64,000 bases of DNA from Cylicocyclus nassatus (Eukaryota > Nematoda > Chromadorea > Rhabditida > Strongylidae). Below the pieces are notes generated by a model that had not been told where the DNA came from, did no database searches, and saw only the letters and a program-made list of their open reading frames with translations. Positions 24,112 through 35,412 of the stretch are shown piece by piece. The position numbers and the translations under genes are program-made. Within the stretch, counting starts at the first letter, position 1. Every line of letters starts with the position of its first letter. The stretch spans positions 3,032,359 through 3,096,358 of the forward strand of contig CATQJL010000223.1 of NCBI GenBank assembly GCA_958299035.1. The letters run 5' to 3'.

Positions 24112-26500
24112 CTACGCTAATTTGCTTGCATCTTCGTATGGGACTCGCACACTCCGTCCATGCATGGGACCGTCCGAAATGCGTAAGTTCAAACAGAAAT
24201 TGTCTTGATCCAAGCTTTCCAACTTCTAAAGAAACTTTTATGCACCGATCGGACACAAATCAATAGAAAAGCTGACAGTAAGTAAAATATTTAGGATTGG
24301 AAGATGATAGGAGCCACTTACAGCGTTACATCCTCTATAAGCGCCATTAACAATTTTCATCTCGCGTCCTACGTTAGGGATGACCGTTTCAACATGAGCT
24401 TGATCCAGTTTCACCAACGTGCCTAAGAAACAACTGCTCCAAAACGCTAAAGTAGGAAAGAAATAATGCGTAGACTATCTGAACACAAGTCACGAATACT
24501 GAAGGGGAAAAACAAAGACTGTTATAATAACGCAAATTACCAAGATACTAATCACTCACCATCATCCAGCTTCACAGTGGCCGTATATTCATCGATCAAC
24601 GATTTCACAACGCCTTTGGCTTTATAATATTTATCTCCTAATTTTTTGGTGATGATCTAAAAAATGTGGTCAGTCCAAGAGGATCAAGAGATGAAAGAAA
24701 AAACCTTACTTTGACGACTATCCCTTCACAAATCCAGTAATCCTTTCTATTTTTCCTCTCCTTGAATCTCTCCTGTTCCTCTCGTATTTCGTCCAAAGCA
24801 GATTTCTTTGGCTTTTCATCCTTCTTAGAAGTAGATGGTCTAGCACTATCTCGTCCTACAATTTTAAAATACAGATTTGGTCTACTGGATAATAGTCTGA
24901 CTCACTGTCACTATCCCTATGCCTGTCTCTGCTCCGACTACGGCTTCTTCTTTCTTTCTTCGTCTCTCTGTGGCGCTCACTTTCGTCGTGGCCACGCTTG
25001 CGGTGCCTATCCGTATCTCGCTCTCTGCTTCTGTCGCTGTGACTCGAATCCGGTCGTTCTTCGTCACTTTGAGGCTCTTCTTTCTTCGTTTTCACTTGGT
25101 CAAATACCGAAACTCCAGGAACGAGAACTGGGCGTTTCAAATCCTGAGATAATAACGGGACAATTATCGCAACATTTAGGTACGTCCATCAAACAAAAAG
25201 TCCATGAGCAGATATACTGAAGGAGAAGCAAATCGTACCTGATGAGAACGAGGGTATTCTAAGACAAAAAATAAACGAATATATATCTACGAAAGATTTT
25301 CAAAAAAAAGGCCAAGAGTAGAGTGCAAAAGACATGCTAACAAACCTCTGCCGTTGGCTTTTTATCCACATTGAGGTTCAAGGTGATTTTCTCGTTTTCA
25401 TCCGTACGAATCAACTCAGTAGCTTGCGGTTCTGGAGCGTCACCATGCAGTTCCAGAGCCCTAAAACGATGCTGAGTAAAATTCGCACGAGAAATCAAGG
25501 GAGATCAACCTGCGAACTTGATTTTGGATCATTTCTTGTTGTCGTTCCTCGTCATCTTTCTCAGCTTTTGCTCGCTTCGCTTCCTGTTCCTTGCGAATGA
25601 CTTCCTCTTGATCGATATACTGGATATACCAACCTACATATAACAATGCATTCGCATAAGGTCAATAAAATTGTGAAAAAAAAGACAAAAATAAAAGTGC
25701 TAGTCGCGCTTTAAAAGCTATATATACGAGGTGTAAAAGATTTCTGCAATGTGGACCGATCGACATACCTTTCTCATTCTTATCGACTTTGCACTTGCCA
25801 CTGCTCCCTAGATATAGAACAAAGCCAGTGAGCGTATGCCATACGGTGGCATTCATGTGAACATGACCCTGAACTTCACCTTTTCAAAGGATGTAAAAGA
25901 AAAAGAAAACCGAATAAATAGTCCCTTGTCTTTAATATATTCTTGATACACCTCATTAGCTCGTATTCGTTTGGTTCCATGACAAGTGCGCAGTATCTAT
26001 TAAGACAAAAATTGTGTAGTCATCGCGAAATTCATAGCAAAAGTCTTACTTGCATAAAATTCGCTTCAAATTCTTTGCTGAACTGTCTGAGGAAAGAGTT
26101 GGTATTCTCAGCAACAAGGAGCAGTTGACGTTGATGCGATTCAGAAGTTAGATGGCATTTGAAACCGTTCTGATCTCGGCATTGTTTCTGACACATTTGG
26201 CAGTACCTTAAAGCAGCACATGAAAATTAGGCACTTTGCAAACTCAAGATTGGCCTTTCGTCTGTTTGAAGCTTTTGAGAAAAGTTCAATAGAAAATGTA
26301 CTTGACAAAAAAAAACAGAAAATTCTTGCCAAACTTGACATTAAACGAGATAAGAAAACGAAAACAATCAAAAAAGGCAAACATTGCAGAAAATGTAGAA
26401 AAATACAACTTCAAATCTCTCACCAACGTAACTTCTGCAATCCTTTGGATTTGATGCGGTTCGCAATATCCTTAGGCGTACCACGTTCATGCTTTCCCAT
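24112..26500 (-). CDS. KIN17 DNA/RNA-binding protein
   Basis: Nuclear zinc-finger protein linked to DNA replication/repair and splicing. Eleven exons on the minus strand: 26500-26424, 26206-26050, 25996-25925, 25868-25769, 25633-25510, 25460-25346, 25143-24906, 24855-24710, 24656-24560, 24422-24322, 24225-24112; 446 residues (human about 393). The N-terminus IANRIKSKGLQKLRWYCQMC leads into the C2H2 finger (CQMCQKQC...H...H). The winged-helix KIN17 domain (HVHMNATVWHTLTGF, GWYIQYID) follows, then a coiled, charged region and an expanded Arg/Ser/Asp-rich insert (exon 7) longer than the human linker. The C-terminal tandem SH3-like/KOW domain ends in YEDASKLA. The junction after exon 3 lacks a canonical GT donor (GG at 25923-25924). 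Divergent from vps-53; first gene of a probable operon. Confidence 0.95.
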
Positions 26501-26889
26501 TAGATAAAATTTCAAGTTGAAAACAAGGAAACAGCCGTAAAAGGGGAAGAATTGCGAAAAACTTTTCACCTTTCAGTGAAGAATGCGCGGCTAAATATTC
26601 CTGCGGCTGCGTTGCGGCGGCGTGACTGGAGCAAAAAAATCACATCAGAGCATTTCATTTGATTATTATTGGCAGCTTCCATTTTTGTGCAAAAGTGTGG
26701 CTTACGTCAGTCGCGTAAATGGTGTGCTAGTAGATTGTTAGGCTCGTAGCAGTGTCTTCAGTTTGTCGAATCATATGGAATGCAATGGAACCTTATCTAG
26801 AAGTCCGTTTGCACCAAATCTGCATATTTCCGTGTAAGTTCTCGGTTTTTGGAGGACTTATATCCACATGTTTTTAGAACTGCTATGTC
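26501..26889. promoter_or_regulatory. Shared divergent promoter between KIN17 and vps-53
   Basis: The two start codons are 389 bp apart on opposite strands, so their promoters must overlap or abut here. A TTTTTAG acceptor-like site about 12 bases before the vps-53 ATG could be a spliced-leader acceptor. No specific transcription-factor site was identified. Confidence 0.5.
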
Positions 26890-29800
26890 ATGACGGAGTC
26901 AGTAGCAAATAATAGCACGGTACCATTAGAAATCAGTGATCATGAAGAGGAGGAGGAACTTAAACTTGGCGATGCTACGGAAGCTGCCATCAAAGGTGCC
27001 AAATTTCTTTACGCTATTTGCTTGTCTTTTTATTCAGAGAAGAGATTCCAGAGATGTGTCACACCGAGTTCTGTCGTCCAGACCAGGAGTTGACCGCTCA
27101 AATCAATGAGCTCTTCCCTACGGAGCAGTCTTTAGCTCAATTAGATACGGTTATAGGTAAGATAAACCATTTTGAGTTGTTTATTTTCGTTGAATTTATT
27201 TTTGCTTTGATTCAGCCGCAGTCGAAGCCGAAATTCATGACTTGGATGTAGAATTGGCTTCACTCGTAGAGTCACATGATGAAGTGGGAGCTCAAGGAGA
27301 AGCGGCTCTGCAAGAGGTACGGCTCTACAGTCGATTCAGCAGCGCAGGCAATGCACGTACGCGACGGTGTCCCAGCTGTCATTTTAGTCGCTTTTTCAAC
27401 TTCCTCCAATCGCTTGAGACCACGTTGTTGCAATAAAACTATTTGTTGTTTGCGTTGGTCAATTGTTTTCGCTCATCTTGCAACTTAATCATGTAAATAA
27501 ATTTCTGATTTTTAATAGTAGTATTTGAGGCCCAGAAAGCAATGACTGAGCTGGAAAGGCGTATCGACAGCATTCGCGGAAAAACGAGATCGTCTGATGA
27601 AGTAGGCATTCATTTGACCATGGCTATCTTGCCATTTTTTTTTCATTCGTGGCTTTTTATCTCCTTATTTCTATCTGCTTATACGTTTTTAGTGTTCAAC
27701 TCTATTTGCGGTTTGTGTGGTCTCAAATTCAGCCGTAATAGTTGAGTTCAGATCGTTAGAGAAATGACGAGGGACATCAAGCAGCTCGATATTGCCAAGC
27801 GAAATCTGACGTCATCGATCACAACTTTGCATCATTTGCATATCTTGTTGACTGGTGTTGATTCTTTAGGTAGGGTATGCTTTTATGTCTTCGAATCTCC
27901 TGACCAGCATTGCATATTCTAGCGCTTTGGGTTGAGCAGCGAGACTACGCATCTATAGCTCGTCAGTTACCAGCCATATTGAACGTGCTGCAGTTGTTCG
28001 ATGACTTCCAAGAAGTTGAGCAGATGGCGAAGATAACTAATCGTTTGACTAGGCTGAAGCAGTCACTTACCGTCCAGCTAGCTGGCGATATGAAAGCCGT
28101 CTTTCAGGTTTATTCACTTCTATAATGGTTCCCTTTCATAATATAGATCTTTGAATCAGGCTGGCCAACTGAGCGAAAGAGTTACGGATATGTGTCGTGT
28201 AGCAGCTGCACTGGAGGGGTCAGTAAAAGCGAATTTCTGCAAGTGGTTCATTGATCAGCAGTTGGCCGAATATGCTGTACTTTACGCGGAAAATGAAGAA
28301 GGTGCATGGTTGGACAAAATAGAGGAAAGGTGCGGTTTCCCCAGCTTCACTGCTTTACTCAGTCCGCTCGCTTTACCTTTCTATCCATACCATCGCCATT
28401 TTCACGAATGAGGAATAATTTTGAGGTATAAATGGTACGTGCGAAAGCTCACAGACTTTGAGAGAACTGGGCTTTCCAAAATATTTCCGCCCGATTGGGA
28501 TATGGGTCGACTGATGACGAGGGAGTTCTGCAGTATCACCAAGTTAGTTGCCCAACCAGTAACCTCTGTTGTCCTTTTTTCAATGATTTTTAATTTTATC
28601 ATGAGTTTTCAGAGACGTCTTGTATCGTATGATGAGTAGGCGGCGGCCAGATTTGGATTTCCGATTACTTGGTCATGCCATTCAGCATACCAGAATGTTT
28701 GAGGCGTTACTTACAAAACGATTTCCACCTAAGGGCGACTTTAACTTTGATAAGGCTCGTTACCCTCAGTCGTTGTGCAACTTGGTAGGTGAATGTTTTT
28801 AGGCAATATGGAGCGTCTTTGATTCGTTTTTGAATGTCTTCATAACCGCCCAGGAGAAGACACTGAATGAGTTCTTGGAAGGATGTGCTAATAAGATAAG
28901 GTAGTCGTTGTCACTTCGTTTCATATGAAAGCTCATGCTTTTTCAGATCCGGTGACACTAGTGAAGTGCCTTCACGTGAATGTTCTACCCATGCTGTCCC
29001 CTTCTCTTCATCAGCTGATATGTTTCTACTGCTAAAAAAAGTAATAACAGAGTGCAGCAAACTGAGCAGTGAACCAGATGCTCTACTCAAGTGAGCGATC
29101 ATTTTTACACCTTCTGATGTGTCAGGTTACTTTTTTGAAATTCTAGAGATGTGGTAGGAGTTGTACGCGTATGTCTTCGTAATTATGCTCACGGCTGTCT
29201 TACGGCATTCCTACCGACAGCACACGGGCAACAAAGTAACACAAGCACGGCGAATTTGTTCAACCTTATCAGAGAAGACACTACCGTAGTAAGGTAAATT
29301 TACAATTAACCTTATCCGGTGTTTCTCGACCTTTTGAAGTGAGATGCAATATTCATATTCCACGGAATTTCAAACGTAGCGTTCTTTATATTGTTTATAA
29401 ATTACACCAATCAACCAGTGCTTCTAGGTTGACCCCTGATCAACAATTTTTAACCTGCTGCATACTTGCTACGGCTGATTGGTGCGCCGAAACGACGCTA
29501 CAGCTGCAAGAGAAGCTGGCTCAACGTCTACCGGTAATTTTCTTTACATCTGGGGCGATATGAATATGTTTCACTACTATATTATTTATTAAAGGGGGTT
29601 GATCTCAGCCAAGAAATGGAAACATTTTACGGGATAACGAATCAAGCATTAGCGGTTCTTGTGCAAGATTTGGAGGGAGCATGTGATGCAGCGTTGCAAG
29701 CCATCGCTAAAGTGACGTATGTGCTTCTTTTTGAATTTGATCACACTTAATTTTATCAGCTAATTATAGATGGTCAGCTGTGGATGGTGTAGGAGACGAA

Positions 29801-30662
29801 TCACCATTCGTTGGTGCTATAAGGTCTCATCTTAGAGGCGCTGTGCCACGATTACGAGACTTGCTGTCTGACAGAAGAAAATATTTCGCGCACTTGTGCT
29901 TGAAACTAGCCACACAGCTTTCACACAAATTCGTTGGGGCCTTGTTTAGGTGTAAACCGATGAGCACACATGGTGAGTGGCTTCAATTAATAATTGTCGA
30001 TTTTTGGCGCAGTTTCGAACTTTAGGTGCTGAACAATTGCTGCTTGATACGCACTCCTTGAAGTCATTCTTACTCCAAATGCCATCCATAGACAGTGCCA
30101 TAGCTGCTAAGCCACCTACCGCATATATAAATGGTGTCAGTGCAGTGCTTAACAAAGCTGAAATGATACTCAAGGTTTTTTTAGAAATAATTTTTGGTAG
30201 AAAATACGTTTTCAACTACTGCTCTCATCTTTCAGGTCGTTATGTCAAATATGGAAACACCGGAAGATTTTATCGAACATTATTCCACCCTGCTGCCGGA
30301 ATCGAATACTTCAGAACTGCAAAAGGTGATCTAAAACACACCAATTCCTTGTAAAAATTTGATTACATTTTTTTCTACAGGTTTTGGATATGCGAGGAGT
30401 GAAAAAAGTGGAGCAAACAGCTATACTTCAAGCTTATAGGTGAGCTTTGATGACAATAATATGCATATCTTATTGTTAGATGTTTTTTTACAGGCAAAAA
30501 TTCGGAGCAGCTGCCGATGCAGTACCAGCAGTTTCTGCTGCGGTCGGAAACTCACTATCAGCAACTCAGGCATTGAACGCAGTCGTATCGATGGCAGCTG
30601 ATGGATTGGCTGAGACTACGAGCATGAAAAGACTTGAAAAACTTGTAAAAAGGAATTTTTAA
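26890..30662 (+). CDS. vps-53: VPS53, subunit of GARP/EARP tethering complexes
   Basis: Subunit of the heterotetrameric tether that captures endosome-derived vesicles at the trans-Golgi (GARP) or recycling endosomes (EARP). Nineteen exons: 26890-26995, 27043-27156, 27216-27316, 27530-27601, 27752-27869, 27923-28107, 28160-28329, 28426-28542, 28613-28784, 28803-28900, 28947-29090, 29147-29293, 29428-29533, 29595-29716, 29770-29972, 30026-30174, 30236-30325, 30381-30439, 30494-30662. About 810 residues. Conserved blocks include [12 protein letters not shown], the coiled-coil [14 protein letters not shown] [43 protein letters not shown], and [20 protein letters not shown] near the C-terminus, all matching VPS53 rather than COG4. 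Exons 9 and 10 are separated by only 18 nt (see findings). The protein ends [11 protein letters not shown], like the human RIRKLEKLIKKRL. Confidence 0.95.
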
Positions 30663-31805
30663 TCGTTCAGAAACCAGAGATCTCTTCATTGTGGCAGTAC
30701 TAGTCAAAGTCTTATTGCGCTGCTGTTGTCAAAGGAAACTTGTGTCGGATTGTGTTTTCGAGAAACAGCTGCATGATTTCTGGATTTTTATGGAACAACC
30801 ATGTCACTTTGTATCAACATTTCCTTTTTTACGACTGTGATAACTGGATTTACTTTCTGTGTACGTTACCGATGAAACATCAACTGTTGAAGGAAATTGC
30901 TTTCGCGGGGATTTATTATGTGGTAAATTGAGCATAAAAAATTAATACAATATTTCTGCAGGCCATTATACTCTTGACGGTGCTATAAAGATTAATGTCG
31001 GACAATTTCCAAGTGTTATCAAATTTATTAGATTCATTTTTCTGTGCAATCAAACCTACAGCAGAGAATACTTATCAACAACGAAAAGATCGTGAACTGC
31101 GCCATGGAAAACCAAAACACTGAGGGCTGAACAGCTTCAAATTATCTGCCTATGGAAGTGGCAGATTTACAGATAACAATGCGTGTCATCGCGAAAGGAA
31201 ATCTGATAACATTCGTCTACATCATACTCAAGGCCTTTAGACGTTGCTGTTTTTCAAAAGTGTTCTAAAAAGTTTGCATCATTCAATCATCATTCAACAT
31301 TCATTCAATTCCTTTCGATTATTTTTACATGTCAACTTGGAATAAGCGCCTTAAATTTGCTGTAGTTGAATTAAAACGATCGACAGGCAACGCGTTGATG
31401 GTTCATATGGAAACAATTTTGGGGATGCACGATATCTAAATTGGCTAGCATAATTTGACGAACGTCGAAGCCAAACATCCGCAAAATTCATAAAATTCAC
31501 AATGCTCAGATACTTGGAGTTTCAACCTCGCTACAGGTTATAAAGACATACTCATCTGAGCGAAAGATCAGCAAACCATCCTGTTATAGCTGCCAGTATC
31601 GCTACTTTTATGTGAGCGATCGATGCTGTCACTGCGCCGATGCGGGTTGTGTAGTACGCGCCGCGGCCAGTTGCGTGCGGCCACTTCAGTTCTCAGTCCT
31701 TGCGCTCATTTTCCCGTCTCTGGTGTAAAACGTTCTTGCTTAGGAAAAATTTTCTTTCTGCAGATCCTTTATTGATCCGGATAAGCGTCTGCACTTGGAT
31801 TTGGC
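30663..31805. other. Intergenic and duplicated upstream region
   Basis: No gene in 30663-31600. The part just upstream of 31806 (about 31615-31790) is clearly paralogous to 35225-35400 upstream of the next gene (shared TACGCGCCGC, GTTGCGTGCGGCCA, TCAGTCCTTG blocks), and weaker similarity reaches back to about 30870 versus 34790. So promoter and gene were duplicated together. A CAG at about 31760-31763 may be a trans- or 5'-UTR splice acceptor. Confidence 0.55.
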
Positions 31806-34160
31806 ATGGATCACCATGCAGCCCTTCCATCTAATAATTTCGTGAGTCTTGATAGTACTTCTCAGAAGCTGTAATTTGTACTAGATTTTTAGTCAGCAAT
31901 TGCGCGTCGTCTTCTTCTAAAGCGACAACTACCTCGTGAAGATCCACCTCCGGTAAGTTGATCAGTCAAAGAGTTGAAGCAAAGTGTAAAGGTGGATATT
32001 TGTTTGCAGCATATCCTCTTCAAACCATCCTCAGGTTACGAACCGAAGGTGGAACAGGTAATATATTTTACGCAGTCTCTTGTTCTCTCACTGAAATAAC
32101 ATACGCGAACAAGATTGAATTTTGAACAAGCTTTCTTTTCCGGACCTTCGGGCACGAACTTGCACTAGAGCGAACTTATGTAACCTTTGATTCAACTGGA
32201 TTGGCGGCTGGAAGGCGGGCTTTGTAACTTAATTGAGGCGGCCCGCGACGCAGTACACGTCCCTCTGCGCGTGCTCTCTGATCATTCCCTAGCTTTAACT
32301 AGGTCATGATGCCTCGCCTTCCGGCCGCCAAGCCAGTTGAATCAAAGAATACAGACTATTCCTGAAAGAAGGCAGCTGCCTCCAAACAAGGAAGCGTACG
32401 CGGACTGGGATCTCGGCCTCGAGTCTGGAGGCGGACAGGGAGGGAGGGGAGAAGTGGGACAGGATTTTTGGAAGTCACGTGAATTAGCAAGTGACTCGTC
32501 TATACTTGTAAATGATTAAGAAATTTCAAGCTTTCCAAAGATTCGAATTAGCCGTGTAAAAAATTTTTTGGGGGCGTGGCTGGGACCTGCAAAACTTCAG
32601 GGACTACTTCAGAATTTGATCACTACTTCGACTTCCGCGTTGGTGGACTACGACTCTATTTCATAGTTGGTGATATGAACGCGGATGGTGACTTGCAACT
32701 AGAACAGACGTTTTACCACCTTCTAAGAACAGAAGAGTTTACCCATTCCAAACTCTTGATAGACTTCGGGGTCCTGTACTGCTCATAAACGGCGTGTTTT
32801 CATTTTAAGGTTGAAAGTGCTATCTGAGTTGAACCATTTGAATCTGTTAAATTTAGTTTTTCAGCCTACTTCGATTATTGCAACGGTTGCGGGAGACAAG
32901 AAAACATTGGGTGAAGAGGTTGGTGCTTTTTTTTGGGTGCCCATAGATCCGAATACTGTGTAACGTTACCCACGATACTTGTTCTCTCCATCATATTGCA
33001 TTTTATGGATGAGCCGATGGTTCTTTTCCATATGATGTCCATTATTTTTTTTTTCATTACAGTACGCTGTTTTCAATCCGAGATTCGTGACTGGCAGTAA
33101 TACTGCTGGACAGGTGAGCTCGATATTTTCAGACGTATAATAAATATCATACGTTTTTTAGAGTAACGGTATAAGACTTGTGGAGGGTGAAGATATAAAA
33201 CCGCCAGTTGATGGGGTACGTTGTTAATGCATCCAAGTCGTTCACTGTGTACTCACATTAGTAGATACGATTTATTGCCAGGACTTCAGCGCAAATGGTT
33301 TTAAATATGAAGACGATATTCTGATGCCGGTGAGTGCCGATAAATACTACTTAAGTTCTAACTTTTTTTTCATACAACGCAGATTTGATTTTACTGACAT
33401 TTCCTTTTATAGAACGGTTCCTCAAGTGGAAAACCAGAGTCTGATCAGGTAGGTAATATTGACCCTTAGCTGTGCAAAGTTGGTCTCTGAACTTATCGTT
33501 CCAGCGTTTCTGCAATATTATCCGACAGATTCCGGTGGAAAAGTTGGCAGCGATAAATTCGGATGAATCATGCCGTCCAGCATTAGGAAAGAGGTCCAGA
33601 ATTATGATTAGACGTGTGCGGCTGTTCTTCGAAGAGATCAAGAAGATTCTTGGCGATTCGTGTGAGGGGACGATCTTCAATCAAACGGTGCAGCTGACAG
33701 CCTGGGCTTGCGGTGTTACTCCAGAGACAGTGACGAACGTCGGGTCGCGAGACACGAATTTGTGTATGAACTGCTACCCCGTGCAGACCCGAAAATGAAG
33801 TGCTCAAAAGAAGAAACGCAGCAGAAAGTATTGATAAAGTATGGTGCAAGATGGGGAGAAATTGTTAAGCATTTTATCGAGAACAAGTTGCCAAAAGACG
33901 GGATGACCGCAAATGTTCTTCATGCTGAGCTGACTCGTGCATATGTCGATTTTAGAATATCCAGGACAACATTATATTATTTCATTAGAGCCCTAGGTTA
34001 CAAAATGATAAGCGATCGAGGGAGACATAACATCGTTCCCGAAAGCGATAAAGCACTGTCAGTGGGGGAAGCTAGGAGACTAGCTAAGCAAAAAGCTATG
34101 GAAAATAATGTTGCTTCTGAGAGTGAGGAACACGATAGCGTTTCTGAAAGTGAAGAATGA
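31806..34160 (+). pseudogene. Micro-exon/HTH family member A, frame broken in last exon
   Basis: Eight tiny exons, each a whole number of codons and bounded by phase-0 introns, precede one long exon: 31806-31841 (MDHHAALPSNNF), 31893-31952 (SAIARRLLLKRQLPREDPPP), 32010-32057, 32865-32918, 33063-33113, 33162-33215, 33282-33329, 33413-33448, 33505-34160. Every exon has a one-to-one partner in copy B. The last exon has two helix-turn-helix-like units: RRVRLFFEEIKKILG...TAWACGVTPETV, and WGEIVKHFIENKL...RTTLYYFIRALGYK. These resemble the paired DNA-binding half of Tc1/mariner-type transposases, with no DDE domain. The tail is acidic, with SESEE repeats. Relative to copy B an extra AC at about 33751-33756 shifts the frame, so the two halves lie in different frames. 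This is either a real inactivation or a sequencing error; function unknown. Confidence 0.7.
32185..32347. mobile_element. Short foldback element inside copy A intron 3
   Basis: The 15-bp ends CTTTGATTCAACTGG and CCAGTTGAATCAAAG are perfect reverse complements, and the inner sequence (GGCGGCTGGAAGGCGGG versus CGCCTTCCGGCCGCC) continues the hairpin. It lies in the enlarged 807-bp intron between exons 3 and 4. No unambiguous target duplication seen. Confidence 0.65.
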
Positions 34161-35412
34161 CTATTATATATTGTATTTCATATGTATAAAGTTGATTATG
34201 CTCATTACGAATGTTCGCATCTGAAGAAATGTTTAGTAATACTTCGCTACCTCTAGCAAGAGTTTACTTTACTGCCTTCGCAGCAATTTCTTATTGAATA
34301 AAATTAGAAGATGGTTTACAAAATATGAGAATTAGGAATGATCAAAAGTGATTGAACTACGACTTTTAGTAAGAAATCGTGGTTCAATTACTTTTGATCT
34401 AATAGTGAATTACGGCTTGTTTGCTGTGCAAAGTATGCATGAAATATCAGTATGCATGGTTCGACAAAATGTCAAATTTGATTTTCTTCTCTTTTGAAAA
34501 CTGCGTGTACTGATCCAAAACTGTGCCTGCAGCTGCTTCCGAAAATGTCAGGAAGGCTTTGTCGCCTTTTTAGTTTGAGAAAGACTGAATGAGCGGGGGT
34601 TGGGGGGGGGGGGGGGGGAAGACGGCCAAACTCTCTGAGGAGAGGAGCGATGACGCCCGAATCAATCCTACTCTTTAGTTGTGTAGTCTTTCATGTATTT
34701 TTCATCTATCTGCAAGTGAAAATTACGAGCATCAAATGACAACCATGGAAAACACTCGCCACGTAACTTCATGAACCAATGAGACACATTTCATCATCTG
34801 TTGAAGGGAATTGCTTTTATGGTAAATATTATGCTAAGACCACAATGCAGCTACTTGAGCCGAGAAATTGCAAAAAACGCGACTATTGAACAAAGCTACT
34901 TTTCGACAAGTACCATATAAAAAACGTACGAATGAAGTCGAACCAAAAATTGCCTCCCATTTGCCACAAACTTTCAACACCTTTTCGGATATTGTTGTCA
35001 TTTTGAATAAAGCGTGAAAAGTTCGGCAGTGCGAACATAGTCTGCAGCTGCGGCAAACATCAAATCTGACGTCTCTATTTTATCGAGCACAGTTGACAAT
35101 CGACGAGAGATTTTCGAGATGTTCAGATGCTTGAGGGCGTATATTCTCCAATTATGAAAGGGCCACTCATCTGCTCTGAAGGATTATGCGAAGAAACATC
35201 CGTTTGCTGCTAAAATGGCCTCTTTTTAAGCAATCGATGGTGTCACTGCGAGTGCGACTTCCAGTACGCGCCGCATCCTTGTTGCGTGCGGCCAATTCAA
35301 TTGTCAGTCCTTGAGCGCCATTCTCTATCTCATGTTGGGAACGTTCTCGTTTCCATAAAATTTCCTCTTTGCAGAACTAAGTCCGTGTAAGCGGCTCGTA
35401 ATTGCTTTTCCC
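34161..35412. other. Spacer between paralogues A and B
   Basis: Holds the 3' end of copy A, a 17-G homopolymer at 34602-34618, and from about 34790 on the duplicated upstream region of copy B. No other gene visible. Confidence 0.5.

Noticed and set aside
23516..24225. Treating the FAM32A exons as the last exons of KIN17
   Set aside because: KIN17 already ends with its own C-terminal YEDASKLA and stop at 24112, and the following frame carries the FAM32A-specific DIPKVSWTK terminus.
26890..30662. First impression of COG4 (Golgi tether) for this gene
   Set aside because: Motifs [29 protein letters not shown] and [11 protein letters not shown] match VPS53, not COG4.
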